Shown here: one piece after another, positions 41,283-49,640 of the stretch
How positions within the stretch are numbered: position 1 is the stretch's first letter
Layout: every line of letters starts with the position of its first letter
IMG/VR virus record: IMGVR_UViG_3300028490_000011
Span: 1 to 51,394 of that record
Reading direction: 5' to 3' (one strand)
DNA from: a virus
DNA: 51,394 nucleotides
Made by a program: the position numbers and the translations under genes
Notes under the pieces: generated by a model
What the model was told of the DNA's origin: nothing
What the model saw: the letters and a program-made list of their open reading frames with translations, nothing else
The model's database searches: none

Positions 41283-41410
41283 TATTTTCTCCTTAAATAT
41301 TTTTGTATGGCTTCTGCACCATCTTTAGCGTCTATATACACGCCACATACTTCCCATGATAACTTACCGTTACCCCGTTTACCGACAAATCTCGCTTTTA
41401 ATTCTTGCAT
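41282..41410 (-). CDS. 42-residue small protein
   Basis: ATG 41410 gives MQELKARFVGKRGNGKLSW; the stop shares a base with the next start (TAATG). Likely a small beta-alpha unit: strands ARFVGKRG and SWEVCGVYI followed by helix AEAIQKYLRRK. Coding judged from the overlap and composition. Confidence 0.65.
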   Translation of the reverse strand: MQELKARFVGKRGNGKLSWEVCGVYIDAKDGAEAIQKYLRRK

Positions 41411-41817
41411 GGTCTAATCCTTTTACTTGGTTCAAATTTAGTCCACCCTTTATCATAGTTAGTGAAGTGTTCATCTGTTAAATAAAAACTACTACTACCC
41501 CTGCCAAACACCCACTGCCATTCATACACCTCTTTTGGCTTAGGTCTGTATTCTATGGTGTCATCAAAGTCACCTGCCTCTGTATCATGCCAACCCATAT
41601 CCATTTTAAACTCTATCTCTTCACCTAGCGCAAATGCCTTACGGCTCTCAAAGTGTTTGTCTTGAACAATGTTTTCTAAATCATAATAGTGTTCTCCACC
41701 CTTTGCAAATTCCCTCTGAATTTCCCAACCAAATTCTACTGAGTGCCTCCACAACGCACCACCATTTGCAAAATGTGTTATAGCACCAAGTATTTCCTTA
41801 CATTTTTCTCTTGTCAT
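41398..41817 (-). CDS. Hypothetical phage protein with YRPKPK motif
   Basis: 139 residues starting MTREKCKEILGAITHFANGG. The segments EYRPKPKEVYEWQWVF and FALGEEIEFKM resemble widespread phage proteins of unknown function with repeated strand pairs. Start shares a base with the previous stop. Confidence 0.68.
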   Translation of the reverse strand: MTREKCKEILGAITHFANGGALWRHSVEFGWEIQREFAKGGEHYYDLENIVQDKHFESRKAFALGEEIEFKMDMGWHDTEAGDFDDTIEYRPKPKEVYEWQWVFGRGSSSFYLTDEHFTNYDKGWTKFEPSKRIRPCKN

Positions 41818-42311
41818 TATTTTCTCCTAAATCTATTATCCATATACTCATCACTCAACTGTCCACGACCTTTGAATTGACGGTAAATGTTCTTAGCAGT
41901 CCTAGATGTTGTACGCTTAATATCTACATCAAACGCCTCATCACTGACTGCACTATCAACTACGTCCACAAGACGATTAATCTTAGCCGACAACAGTATC
42001 TTTTCTGTGTGCGTACCATCTTCATCAACATACTCTCTAAGCATTAGCACGGCTAACAGAAAATTGTTAACCACAGTATGTTTATTGAGTAAGTTCTTAA
42101 CCATACCATCAATGAACGCACCTTTTTTCCTGAGAGTGTGTCCGTCAATATGCTTAATCTTATCGCCTACCCAATGGTAAATAGCAAGGGCATCTAACTC
42201 ACCCATATTACGCTTACCCTTGATAGGCTGACCTTTGGCATTCAGAAGCCCTACGTCTTGCATACTCAACTGTAAAAACCCATACACCCCAACTAGATAA
42301 TCAACTTGCAT
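41817..42311 (-). CDS. Hypothetical protein
   Basis: 164 residues from ATG 42311, chosen for AAAGGA upstream and small overlap. Starts MQVDYLVGVYGFLQLSM; helical, with basic C-terminus (TSRTAKNIYRQFKGRG and NRFRRK) that could contact nucleic acid. Not recognised. Confidence 0.65.
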   Translation of the reverse strand: MQVDYLVGVYGFLQLSMQDVGLLNAKGQPIKGKRNMGELDALAIYHWVGDKIKHIDGHTLRKKGAFIDGMVKNLLNKHTVVNNFLLAVLMLREYVDEDGTHTEKILLSAKINRLVDVVDSAVSDEAFDVDIKRTTSRTAKNIYRQFKGRGQLSDEYMDNRFRRK

Positions 42312-42510
42312 CTTCAGTCCTTTCAAAATCTGCACAATAGTAATCATCGTAAGTCAGGAATGAAAAGTGTTGTTTAGTACAAGCACCTATACTGTTCCAA
42401 TATGCACACTCCACACAAGTACCAATACTGTCATAGATTTCATCTATAATTAAATCGTCACCATTGCCTTGCTCATACGATATTTTCCTTGCGTCTTCTC
42501 TAGCTAACAT
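42301..42510 (-). CDS. Four-cysteine zinc-binding small protein
   Basis: 69 residues from ATG 42510 (GGAG upstream). Cys pattern CVECAYWNSIGAC...YYC with aromatic residues matches small phage zinc modules with C-x2-C-x-Y and a final D-Y-x-C. Role unknown; directly follows the larger zinc protein. Confidence 0.6.
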   Translation of the reverse strand: MLAREDARKISYEQGNGDDLIIDEIYDSIGTCVECAYWNSIGACTKQHFSFLTYDDYYCADFERTEDAS

Positions 42511-43204
42511 GAAGCTGACTCCCCGTTGTACTAATTGTACCACGAACCAAAAACTTTTGTGCTATCTTTTTAGTGGTAAAAGCTTTACCTCGCTTACCAA
42601 TAATCGTATGGTCACTTAGTCTCTCACTGCAATCACGACAATACTTACCACTACAAACAACAGTGTGGCAAATCTCACACGCTGTTTTTTTAGCAGCCCT
42701 TATACGTTTTCGATTAACTTTTTCTTTTACCTTAGCCATCTTAACGCTACACTCTTTACAGTACTTGTACCCGTCTTTAGGTGCAACATTACACTCAATA
42801 CATGGTGTAGGTTTTTTACGTTGACTTATCTTATGCTCTTTCGCCACAAGGTCTGAACACGGTGTACAGTATTTATAACCATCACGAGGTGCAACATTAC
42901 ACTTGATACATGGTTTTTTCTGACAACACACAACACACTTCTCAGCATTAGTCGTTCTAATTTTACAATCAGGACACGTAATTGCTGTCTCTTTTCTTAC
43001 CTTGCGTAATCTCTCACGGTTGGCTGTATTTTCAACATCTTTTTTACAAGACGTACAATATTTGTAGCCATCTTTAGGAATAATTTTACAGATAATACAC
43101 AAGCCCTGCTTACGTATTCTCAATCTCGTGGCTCGCCCAACACCCTCACAATTTGTACTACAATATGAACCTATACACTCTCTATTACATACTCTACATG
43201 GCAT
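42500..43204 (-). CDS. Multi-zinc-ribbon protein, 27 cysteines
   Basis: 234 residues with six CxxC-based modules separated by basic helices. Three share the core CNVAP(R/K)DGYKYC or its variant ICKIIPKDGYKYC, spaced about 50-60 residues. The last about 35 residues are different (GKRGKAFTTKKIAQKFLV). The array form suggests modular binding to nucleic acid or several partners. No catalytic motif. GGAG precedes the ATG. I know no named family for this architecture. Confidence 0.75.
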   Translation of the reverse strand: MPCRVCNRECIGSYCSTNCEGVGRATRLRIRKQGLCIICKIIPKDGYKYCTSCKKDVENTANRERLRKVRKETAITCPDCKIRTTNAEKCVVCCQKKPCIKCNVAPRDGYKYCTPCSDLVAKEHKISQRKKPTPCIECNVAPKDGYKYCKECSVKMAKVKEKVNRKRIRAAKKTACEICHTVVCSGKYCRDCSERLSDHTIIGKRGKAFTTKKIAQKFLVRGTISTTGSQLHVS

Positions 43205-43207
43205 AGT

Positions 43208-43444
43208 CTATCTCCTTCCCCACATTTCTATCTCTTCTCTTTTTGTTGATACAATCAACTCTGCAAACTGTTCTGCATCGTCAATTTCTGATAATGTTTC
43301 ACGTGTCGTGCCTGCTCTGTGTACTGTACCATTTGGCTCTAAAATTAGAATGTTAATAACGTATAAATTATCAACAAATGATACAACCCACTCGTCTTTT
43401 GTCACATAATCTGTATCAAAATCAACACCCATTACTTCATCCAC
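43208..43444 (-). CDS. Hypothetical small protein
   Basis: 78 residues starting MDEVMGVDFDTDYVTKD. Strand-rich (EWVVSFVDNLYVINILILEPNG) with C-terminal helix. Overlaps the preceding gene by 13 bases. Not recognised. Confidence 0.68.
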   Translation of the reverse strand: MDEVMGVDFDTDYVTKDEWVVSFVDNLYVINILILEPNGTVHRAGTTRETLSEIDDAEQFAELIVSTKREEIEMWGRR

Positions 43445-43776
43445 CCATCTTGCAACTCTTTTTGTGAAGGATTAGTGAAATTCGACTCTTTTTTAAATGC
43501 TTTTTCTTGCATGATTGACGGGTCGTTCATGTGACCTGCAATTGAGTGTCTTTCAGGTCTATCAATTGCATCGTGTCTTTCATCAGCCAATACTGCCATC
43601 CTTAAATCCATTTCAACCTCATCACCAACTTTCAAGTGAGAGTTAAGTGAGGTAATCGGTATCTCAATTCTAAGTGTTCCGTTTAATTCTTTGTATTTAT
43701 ACTCCATAATAAAAAAGCTGTCTAATCTATTTCTAACTCTTGCGTAAATCGCATCTGCTGTAATTGTTGTCTTCAT
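43432..43776 (-). CDS. Hypothetical protein
   Basis: 114 residues starting MKTTITADAIYARVRNRLD. Basic-acidic mixed, strand pair near 24-60 (LNGTLRIEIPITSLNSHLKVGDEVEM). Likely small beta-barrel. Function unknown. Confidence 0.68.
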   Translation of the reverse strand: MKTTITADAIYARVRNRLDSFFIMEYKYKELNGTLRIEIPITSLNSHLKVGDEVEMDLRMAVLADERHDAIDRPERHSIAGHMNDPSIMQEKAFKKESNFTNPSQKELQDGWMK

Positions 43777-43779
43777 TTT

Positions 43780-44025
43780 CTACCCTTTCGCTGTCTCATC
43801 ATTATAGTTTAGCGAACTCTCAATCGAATTCACTAGCGTTTCAACCTCGTTGTCTGACAAGTTATCGTTGTGTAACGAATAGTCGCTACCAATAGTATGT
43901 CGCCCACCACCAATAATCTCAAGTGAGTTTAAGCCATCCTCTTTTTTTTCTATTAGAATTGTAATATCACTTGCTATTTGGAAAAATGCCTTTCGTGCAT
44001 TAAATTGTAGTCTGTCAAATTCCAT
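43780..44025 (-). CDS. Hypothetical protein
   Basis: 81 residues from ATG 44025 (AAAGGAGTAAC upstream), starting MEFDRLQFNARKAFFQI. One base separates it from the stop of the nuclease gene. Unknown function. Confidence 0.68.
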   Translation of the reverse strand: MEFDRLQFNARKAFFQIASDITILIEKKEDGLNSLEIIGGGRHTIGSDYSLHNDNLSDNEVETLVNSIESSLNYNDETAKG

Positions 44026-44026
44026 G

Positions 44027-44464
44027 TTACTCCTTTGTGTATGGCTTGTAGACAATCTCATGTCTTGCAAACCTCTCAATGAATATATCTACACCTAAGT
44101 CTTTCATTAGGTATAAAAATATTCTACGTCTAAGCTTATATAGTGGAGTTTCAAACCCCTTGGATTCAACAATGGTATGTCTACCAAACTCATCTATATA
44201 GCTAAAATCGGGTGTATAGCTAACACTAGACTGCTTACTTTTTCCACTCTTCACCTTGCTTGAGAAAATCATAAACCCCTCAAGTAACTCAAATTGTGGC
44301 TGAAACACTAAATTGCTGATTTTTCCTGCCTTATTAAGCCGGATAAGTTCAGTCGCATGAGTAGCCTCAAGTTTGCTGTCAATTAGGAGTCTTTTGCCGT
44401 TAAACGTGATAACGGTCTTTTTAGCTCCATAATTATTAGTCTTAGTGCATCTGTATTTAGCCAT
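44027..44464 (-). CDS. DUF1064-like nuclease-fold protein
   Basis: 145 residues from ATG 44464 (MAKYRCTKTNN). Order of motifs: FNGKRLLIDSKLEATHATEL, FQPQFELLEGF, YTPDFSYID and IVESKGFETPLYKLRRRIF matches DUF1064, a PD-(D/E)xK-like phage family with D-x(n)-E-x-K type residues (PDF, ESK). Such proteins probably cut branched or recombining DNA (RusA-like role). Overlaps the helicase gene end by 8 bases. Confidence 0.75.
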   Translation of the reverse strand: MAKYRCTKTNNYGAKKTVITFNGKRLLIDSKLEATHATELIRLNKAGKISNLVFQPQFELLEGFMIFSSKVKSGKSKQSSVSYTPDFSYIDEFGRHTIVESKGFETPLYKLRRRIFLYLMKDLGVDIFIERFARHEIVYKPYTKE

Positions 44465-46067
44465 CTGTATTTTTCCAATCATCGGGTACATTCTTCAGAA
44501 TAATTATACCATGTCTTGCACGACTGACTGCAACGTACTGTGCCGACTTATCTGCACCATAAAAGCTGTCCTCACATATAATAATGCTTGGAACTGAAAT
44601 ACCTTGTGCCTTGGTAGTTGTACGGGAAATTGACGGTCTAGCTGAAACAACACTTTTGGCTGAATAAAGCTCAGTCCAACCTTTTTTTCTAAACTTTGTG
44701 TCATCATGAAGCTCGTACCAACTCATAAACTCTGACCTACTCATGAGAGTCATAGCACTTCTCACATCTGCATCTAGTAGGTGCATCTTAGCTTCGTCAC
44801 GCTTTTTACTGAAGTATGTTTTAATGGCTTGAAACTTCTGTAAGTATGGGAATAATTCACTAAAATAAAACTGTTCCATTTCCTTAAATTCACTCTCAAT
44901 ACCATCCCAAACTAGGGCAAAAGTGTCACCATTGATAACGCTAAGTGTTGTGTATTCAAGTACGTCTTCCGGTGGGAAACTAATCCAAAATTTAGGTGCT
45001 TTACTCTCATTTGCTTCACGCTCAATCGGTGCAGTAGAGTCTGTAATTATAATACCTTTTTTTGCTAATTTTAAATTCCATTTACCAAAACGTGCTGTCT
45101 TGTTAGCTACCAATTTTTTGGTTACATCTGTCAACTTAACAATGTCAACATCTTCACCATTGTAGTATGCTGTCTCTTGCACAAACTGTCTATCGTACCC
45201 ACCCCATTTGTTGAGGTCTTCTTTGCCCTTCTCTACAATCATCTTCGTAATATTAATACCAACATTCAAATTGAATCGTGTGTTTTCTTCAGATTTAAGT
45301 CTTGTTGCAAACTTCTCTACAAGCCTGTTTCTGTACCCAATGAAACATGACTCAGTACCTTTTGGTAATGGCTTGGTGTCTGCATAGTCCAACTCGATGA
45401 TGTTTCTACCATTGATATAATCACGAATATTGATATGCGTTCTGCTTCCCTCTTTATGCTCTCTAAAGTGGTCAAATACTCTAACAATATCAGCGTCTTG
45501 TGCTCTCATATTTCTGTGAAGATAGTACGACCATGAAACGTAGCTGTTCCAATCAACTTGAACATCTTTTACGGGTCTGAGCTGTGAAGTATCACCAACG
45601 AATAAAATATAAGGGAAACCAACTTTTGTAATCTCTCTCAATAGGCTCTCACCAATCATACTTGCTTCATCAATGATAAGTATGTCGGGAAAGTCCATGT
45701 CTTTAGGCTTTGCTGATAATTTAAACGCATCTTCTACTGACTGAGCATTTTCGTTTTCGTGCATTGATAATCCAATGTAACTGTGAATCGTTACACCACC
45801 TAACGCACTCGCTGCTTTTCCTGTAGAGGCTGTAACGGCACAAGTAATCTCATTTGCATCACAGTATTTCTTTAAAGCATTAATCAGAACCGACTTGCCT
45901 GAACCACCCTGACCATGCAGGAACGCCTTGCCACCACTAGCATACTTGCCAATAATATCACGGAATATGGGTGCTTGCTCATCGTTTAATTTACGCTTAC
46001 CACTTTTTACTATATGAGAATCCATACTCTCAAACATTTGTACTGACTCTCTAAATACATTACTCAT
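44457..46067 (-). CDS. SF1 DNA helicase, Dda/RecD-like
   Basis: 536 residues from ATG 46067 (AAGGA upstream). Walker A GQGGSGKS at 52-59, motif Ia TASTGKAA, Walker B ILIIDEAS at 129-136, motif III FVGDTSQLRP and motif VI YVAVSRARHGI near the C-terminus. Closest in shape to T4 Dda and PIF1-like 5'-3' helicases, which help start replication, remove proteins from DNA and drive recombination. It sits with the SSB, exonuclease and annealing genes. Confidence 0.9.
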   Translation of the reverse strand: MSNVFRESVQMFESMDSHIVKSGKRKLNDEQAPIFRDIIGKYASGGKAFLHGQGGSGKSVLINALKKYCDANEITCAVTASTGKAASALGGVTIHSYIGLSMHENENAQSVEDAFKLSAKPKDMDFPDILIIDEASMIGESLLREITKVGFPYILFVGDTSQLRPVKDVQVDWNSYVSWSYYLHRNMRAQDADIVRVFDHFREHKEGSRTHINIRDYINGRNIIELDYADTKPLPKGTESCFIGYRNRLVEKFATRLKSEENTRFNLNVGINITKMIVEKGKEDLNKWGGYDRQFVQETAYYNGEDVDIVKLTDVTKKLVANKTARFGKWNLKLAKKGIIITDSTAPIEREANESKAPKFWISFPPEDVLEYTTLSVINGDTFALVWDGIESEFKEMEQFYFSELFPYLQKFQAIKTYFSKKRDEAKMHLLDADVRSAMTLMSRSEFMSWYELHDDTKFRKKGWTELYSAKSVVSARPSISRTTTKAQGISVPSIIICEDSFYGADKSAQYVAVSRARHGIIILKNVPDDWKNTDG

Positions 46068-46215
46068 TGTCATCCTTCTCTTGTTCTGACTTTATCATCC
46101 AACCTAGCACCAAAATAGTATACGACCATACAGTGCCGTGCATTGAGTAGCCTTCATTTTTAACCTTTTTTTCAACCATTTCTTTGCATCTTAGTAGTAT
46201 TTGCTCATCACTCAT
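46060..46215 (-). CDS. 51-residue small protein
   Basis: ATG 46215 gives MSDEQILLRCKEMVEKKVKN, with a short hydrophobic stretch (VWSYTILVLGWMI) and acidic end. It fills the gap before the helicase and overlaps its start by 8 bases. Coding likely from packing. Confidence 0.6.
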   Translation of the reverse strand: MSDEQILLRCKEMVEKKVKNEGYSMHGTVWSYTILVLGWMIKSEQEKDDNE

Positions 46216-46223
46216 AAAATCTC

Positions 46224-46469
46224 CTAAAATACTAAACTTGCTTCAAGGTAATCCATGAAGTCTTGGTCATCCAATAACCCTCTAAGCTCATCAGTAATGA
46301 ACTCCATATTATCTGTAGTAAGTGCTTTAGAAAGGTCATCAGTTAGTTCGCCTTCGCTCAGATACAGTTTTGTGCTTGTGTGGCATGATAAAAAGAAGAT
46401 GTGAAATTCATCCCCTAATTTATCACTGCCTACCCCAAAAGATGTTACATTTAAGGGTAGGGTAGCCAT
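46224..46469 (-). CDS. Hypothetical acidic protein
   Basis: 81 residues starting MATLPLNVTSFGVGSDK. C-terminal half acidic (LRGLLDDQDFMDYLEASLVF). Shares a base with the stop of the putative SSB gene, so probably functions with it. Unknown family. Confidence 0.65.
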   Translation of the reverse strand: MATLPLNVTSFGVGSDKLGDEFHIFFLSCHTSTKLYLSEGELTDDLSKALTTDNMEFITDELRGLLDDQDFMDYLEASLVF

Positions 46470-47167
46470 TACTTTTTACCCCATCTTTTCTTAGGTGCTT
46501 CACCATCTGCTGTCTCTTCTTTTTTCTTACCAAAGCTAGATGAACGTGCAGGTGCTTCAACCTCTTTAACGATAAACTCTTTTTTGTTCTTCAACCATTT
46601 GTCAAGTTTAGTTCTATCGCTCTCAACCTCTCCACTCATAAGACCCGTTTCAAGGTCAAAGAAGTGTGCAATCTCTCCCCACTCTTTAGAATCAGTACCC
46701 GAAATCTCTCTTTTCATTTGAAGACAAATACCGATAGTCTTACCAACCAAATCAGGGAAACCTTCTGCCTTAGCATCAATCATAGATTTTGTATCTGCAT
46801 CCCAAGACTTAATATCAACTTCTTGTGGCTCAATATCAAAAATCTCTTTACCTAGTGCAATATCAAATAGTGTGTTAGCAACGCTAAGTCCGAAGTGCTG
46901 TTTTTTAACATCTTGACCTTTTGACTTACCCATGTAAAAAGTATTACCATCACGACCCGTTAAGGTAAATCTACTTCTGTTTGTGTCGCCATTTTCATCT
47001 TCAACAGATACATACAAACTCATCGACTTACTTTGTGCATCTTGACTATCTGCTACATACGCTTCTGTTACTTTCACTTCATAAGCATCAGTTGTCTCAA
47101 TCTTACTAAAATCACTCTCTAACTCTACTGCTACTTCTACTGCTTCATCTTTTTTAATCCATGCCAT
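46469..47167 (-). CDS. Putative single-stranded DNA-binding protein
   Basis: 232 residues. Beta-rich core about 20-180 (YEVKVTEAYVADSQDAQSK, SRFTLTGRDGNTFYM, VGKTIGICLQMKREI) of OB-like character, then a linker and a basic C-terminus (PKKRWGKK), unlike the acidic tail of bacterial SSB. Position between helicase and exonuclease/annealing genes supports an ssDNA-binding role; sequence alone does not prove it. Confidence 0.5.
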   Translation of the reverse strand: MAWIKKDEAVEVAVELESDFSKIETTDAYEVKVTEAYVADSQDAQSKSMSLYVSVEDENGDTNRSRFTLTGRDGNTFYMGKSKGQDVKKQHFGLSVANTLFDIALGKEIFDIEPQEVDIKSWDADTKSMIDAKAEGFPDLVGKTIGICLQMKREISGTDSKEWGEIAHFFDLETGLMSGEVESDRTKLDKWLKNKKEFIVKEVEAPARSSSFGKKKEETADGEAPKKRWGKK

Positions 47168-47234
47168 CTTTAATTCCTTAATTTTATTTGTTATAACGCT
47201 ATAACCTTTGCAGGCTACACATAATATTTACGAC
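47168..47234 (-). other. Intergenic gap with small palindrome
   Basis: GTTATA-ACGC-TATAAC (47190-47205) lies in the leader of the putative SSB gene, upstream of AAGGA. Possibly an operator or a weak terminator after the SSB promoter region; little else is visible. Confidence 0.3.
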
Positions 47235-48116
47235 CTATTTTGTCTTAATCTGACCAACGAGCATTTCATATCTGAACTTAAACTCTTTTTCAAATAATGC
47301 TACCGTTTCAATCATGTTTGATATAAACTCTTCGTCACGCTGAATAATTCTAACAATCATTTTTAGTGGTTGACCCGTAGTTTGCTGACATTGAACAAGT
47401 AAGTTTGTAGTATCACAATCTAACATGAACATCTGAACTTGCATCTGAGTATTGTATCTATGTGACACCTTATTGCTGTGAAGTTCTCCGATATATGTTT
47501 TCAGAAATACTGACTTTACTTCAATATTAATTCTATCACCACTGTCTAACTCAACAACACCATCCGGTGACATACCTAGCATCATTTCTTTTGCTACAAT
47601 AAATCCATGAGTATCAACTTTATATCCCGTAAGTGCTTCGTAATCCTCAATGGCATATATCTCCAAATCGTTACCTGCTTGCATAGCTTCTGATTTATAC
47701 GTTTCTGCAACTTCACCATCATTCTCTTGAATAAAGGCATCTGCAATTTTTTCATTTACATAGTCATCAAAGGTTGGAATAGGTAAACCCTTCACTGTAA
47801 ATGGAGTTTTACTAGCCGTAATCAATCCCATTCGTGCCTTTAACCACTCTTTAGACCCTTGCTCATACTCTGACTCAGAAGTGGCAACTATGTTCTTAGA
47901 ACGGGCAATTAGCGACTGCTCGATATGTTGCTTTTTTCTAAACTCTGCTACCTCATCAATAAAAGCATCTTCAAACTCCATAGCAAACTCAAAAACTCCA
48001 AACTCTACCCACTCACCTTCTACTGATGGCTTAATGCCATTATCGTCATTAGTGATTCTGTACTTACGGTGCAATCTCTTAGCACCCTTTAGTTTTTCTA
48101 TCCCAATTAAATTCAT
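47235..48116 (-). CDS. YqaJ/lambda-exonuclease family recombinase nuclease
   Basis: 293 residues. The YqaJ signature runs in order: EWLKARMGLITASK near 107-120, AGNDLEIYA, GMSPDGVVEL with the catalytic Asp, INIEVKS with the E-x-K pair, and YNTQMQVQMFML. A 5'-3' dsDNA exonuclease that makes ssDNA tails for the neighbouring Erf protein. The first about 100 residues form an extra N-terminal domain. Confidence 0.88.
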   Translation of the reverse strand: MNLIGIEKLKGAKRLHRKYRITNDDNGIKPSVEGEWVEFGVFEFAMEFEDAFIDEVAEFRKKQHIEQSLIARSKNIVATSESEYEQGSKEWLKARMGLITASKTPFTVKGLPIPTFDDYVNEKIADAFIQENDGEVAETYKSEAMQAGNDLEIYAIEDYEALTGYKVDTHGFIVAKEMMLGMSPDGVVELDSGDRINIEVKSVFLKTYIGELHSNKVSHRYNTQMQVQMFMLDCDTTNLLVQCQQTTGQPLKMIVRIIQRDEEFISNMIETVALFEKEFKFRYEMLVGQIKTK

Positions 48117-48125
48117 ACCAACTCC

Positions 48126-48587
48126 TTATTTAAGTGCATTTGGATTTTCACGAGGTGCAACATCTTTTTGCATATCCTCAACATCTTTGTCTGCTCCTGC
48201 AATACCTAGAATAGACTGAACTGCATATCGTCTGAGATAAGAAATACTTGACCCTAGCATACTCATATCTGTATCAGTTTTTTTAGTTGGGTCAATTAAC
48301 GGAAAGTTTAACTCAGTTTCAATCCACTCATCTTCACAACTCAATCTCGTAACTACCTTAACCCAAGGTTGCTCATCCACTACATCTACTGACGGGAATT
48401 GCATCATCGCAAGTTTGTGTTTACCCATGATAGGCATAACTTTTTCTAAAATACCTGCTAAATTTAGGTAGCTAAAATTGTACCCGTCTTTATTGACTGT
48501 AAATACACCCATTTCCATTTGGACGTTAGCCAATGCAAGTGCTACTTTTCCTGTGTTTGGTGAAATTGCTGTCTGTGGTTTTCTCAT
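48126..48587 (-). CDS. erf: Erf-family ssDNA-annealing protein
   Basis: 153 residues. Typical Erf pattern: DGYNFSYLNLAGILEKVMPIMGKHKL (YxYaxLxxIl...P.l.k.gL), VKVVTRLSCEDEWIETEL, MSMLGSSISYLRRYAVQSILGIAGADKD. Anneals complementary ssDNA in phage recombination, paired with the YqaJ nuclease. Length near the conserved Erf core; no extended C-terminal domain. Confidence 0.88.
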   Translation of the reverse strand: MRKPQTAISPNTGKVALALANVQMEMGVFTVNKDGYNFSYLNLAGILEKVMPIMGKHKLAMMQFPSVDVVDEQPWVKVVTRLSCEDEWIETELNFPLIDPTKKTDTDMSMLGSSISYLRRYAVQSILGIAGADKDVEDMQKDVAPRENPNALK

Positions 48588-48721
48588 AATGTTTCCTTCT
48601 CTTCTAATGATTTGGCTAACTGTGCCATGTATAATTTAATGGACATTCCTGCTTGTGCAGCTAACCCCTTAAAAATCCTATGTGTTCTCTCGTCTACGTC
48701 TAAATGTTTGCTTTTACTCAC
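48584..48721 (-). CDS. RHH-like small DNA-binding protein
   Basis: 45 residues from GTG 48721 (AAAGGA six bases upstream), or 50 from ATG 48736. Sequence SKSKHLDVDERTHRIFKGL then AQAGMSIKLYMAQLAKSL has the strand-helix-helix shape of Arc/CopG proteins. The stop overlaps the Erf start (ATGA). It may regulate the recombination unit from the promoter just upstream. Confidence 0.6.
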   Translation of the reverse strand: MSKSKHLDVDERTHRIFKGLAAQAGMSIKLYMAQLAKSLEEKETL

Positions 48722-48743
48722 TTTAAATCCTTTCATCTTTTAA

Positions 48744-48749
48744 AGTATA
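48744..48749 (-). promoter_or_regulatory. -10-like TATACT before the RHH-recombination unit
   Basis: TATACT on the minus strand. A start about 7 bases downstream would fall at the ATG 48736, making that codon leaderless, whereas the GTG at 48721 would have a proper leader with AAAGGA. This favours the GTG. Confidence 0.4.
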
Positions 48750-48797
48750 CCGTCTTTAATATTAACAGTAACTTAAACTTATTAAATTTGTCCTACT

Positions 48798-49637
48798 TTA
48801 ATACTTCCAAGCGTTCATAATGTTTTGTTGTGCCACATTTTGTTTGTCACCCCCTCTTCTATTAAATTCCTTCAGTAGATAGTCCACTGTAAAGTTTTGG
48901 TCAAATCCATCTTTTTTCATAATGGAACTTGCCTTGAATAATGCTACTGCTCTTTGACCTACAACATACTCATCATCTAAAAATTGCTGAATACCGATTA
49001 AGTGATTCTCTTCTGATGAGTTTCCACTTGAGTCGTTACCTACAAATACATCATCAACTTTTTCACCAAGCCATGAAGCCTTCACTGATGTTGTCTTAAC
49101 TTCTTGTGTCGGTTTTGTGATAGTGTCATCATCATCTTTTGGATTAAGTTTGGTCTTGTATTTAGAGCCACTATTCTTAATGACAATAGCATCTTTGGGT
49201 GAGCTATAGAAAAACCTGCTTACGTTTCGGCATGAGGTATCTATGAAGTCATACGTTTGAATAAAATTGTCATAAATCATTTCCATCTTCTGTCTAATAT
49301 GCACGGTTTCATCAAGTGGTATAAATAGTCTAAATCTATCACACACTACGTCATTTTTCAATTTTTGGTGAGATTTACTTGTGACGATGTAATACTCAAA
49401 CTTCTGAAAGATTAGCTTTGCCATGTCTAGGGTACAAGTATCATCAACATCAATTATAAGAACGTCCACGCACCCATCAAAGTTGTCATCAAGTCTATAT
49501 TCATCCACTAACTTACAAGCACAATAATTCATGCCACTCGTAACCATGTCGGGTATATCGTCAAAGTGAACATCTGAATATGGTACATAGCCGTTAGCAT
49601 CCCTAGCCCTTCCATGATTACAAACTGTAAAATTCAT
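48798..49637 (-). CDS. DNA primase, AEP-like
   Basis: 279 residues. DVLIIDVDDTCTLDMA (acidic DxD metal site near 60), YYIVTSKSHQK and DRFRLFIPLDE form the pattern of small archaeo-eukaryotic-type primases (PrimPol/RepB-like) in phages and plasmids. C-terminal QRAVALFKASSIMKKDGFDQNFTVDYL resembles a PriCT helical domain. Adjacent to the helicase gene (3-base gap), it should lay primers for phage replication. Confidence 0.7.
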   Translation of the reverse strand: MNFTVCNHGRARDANGYVPYSDVHFDDIPDMVTSGMNYCACKLVDEYRLDDNFDGCVDVLIIDVDDTCTLDMAKLIFQKFEYYIVTSKSHQKLKNDVVCDRFRLFIPLDETVHIRQKMEMIYDNFIQTYDFIDTSCRNVSRFFYSSPKDAIVIKNSGSKYKTKLNPKDDDDTITKPTQEVKTTSVKASWLGEKVDDVFVGNDSSGNSSEENHLIGIQQFLDDEYVVGQRAVALFKASSIMKKDGFDQNFTVDYLLKEFNRRGGDKQNVAQQNIMNAWKY

Positions 49638-49640
49638 AGC

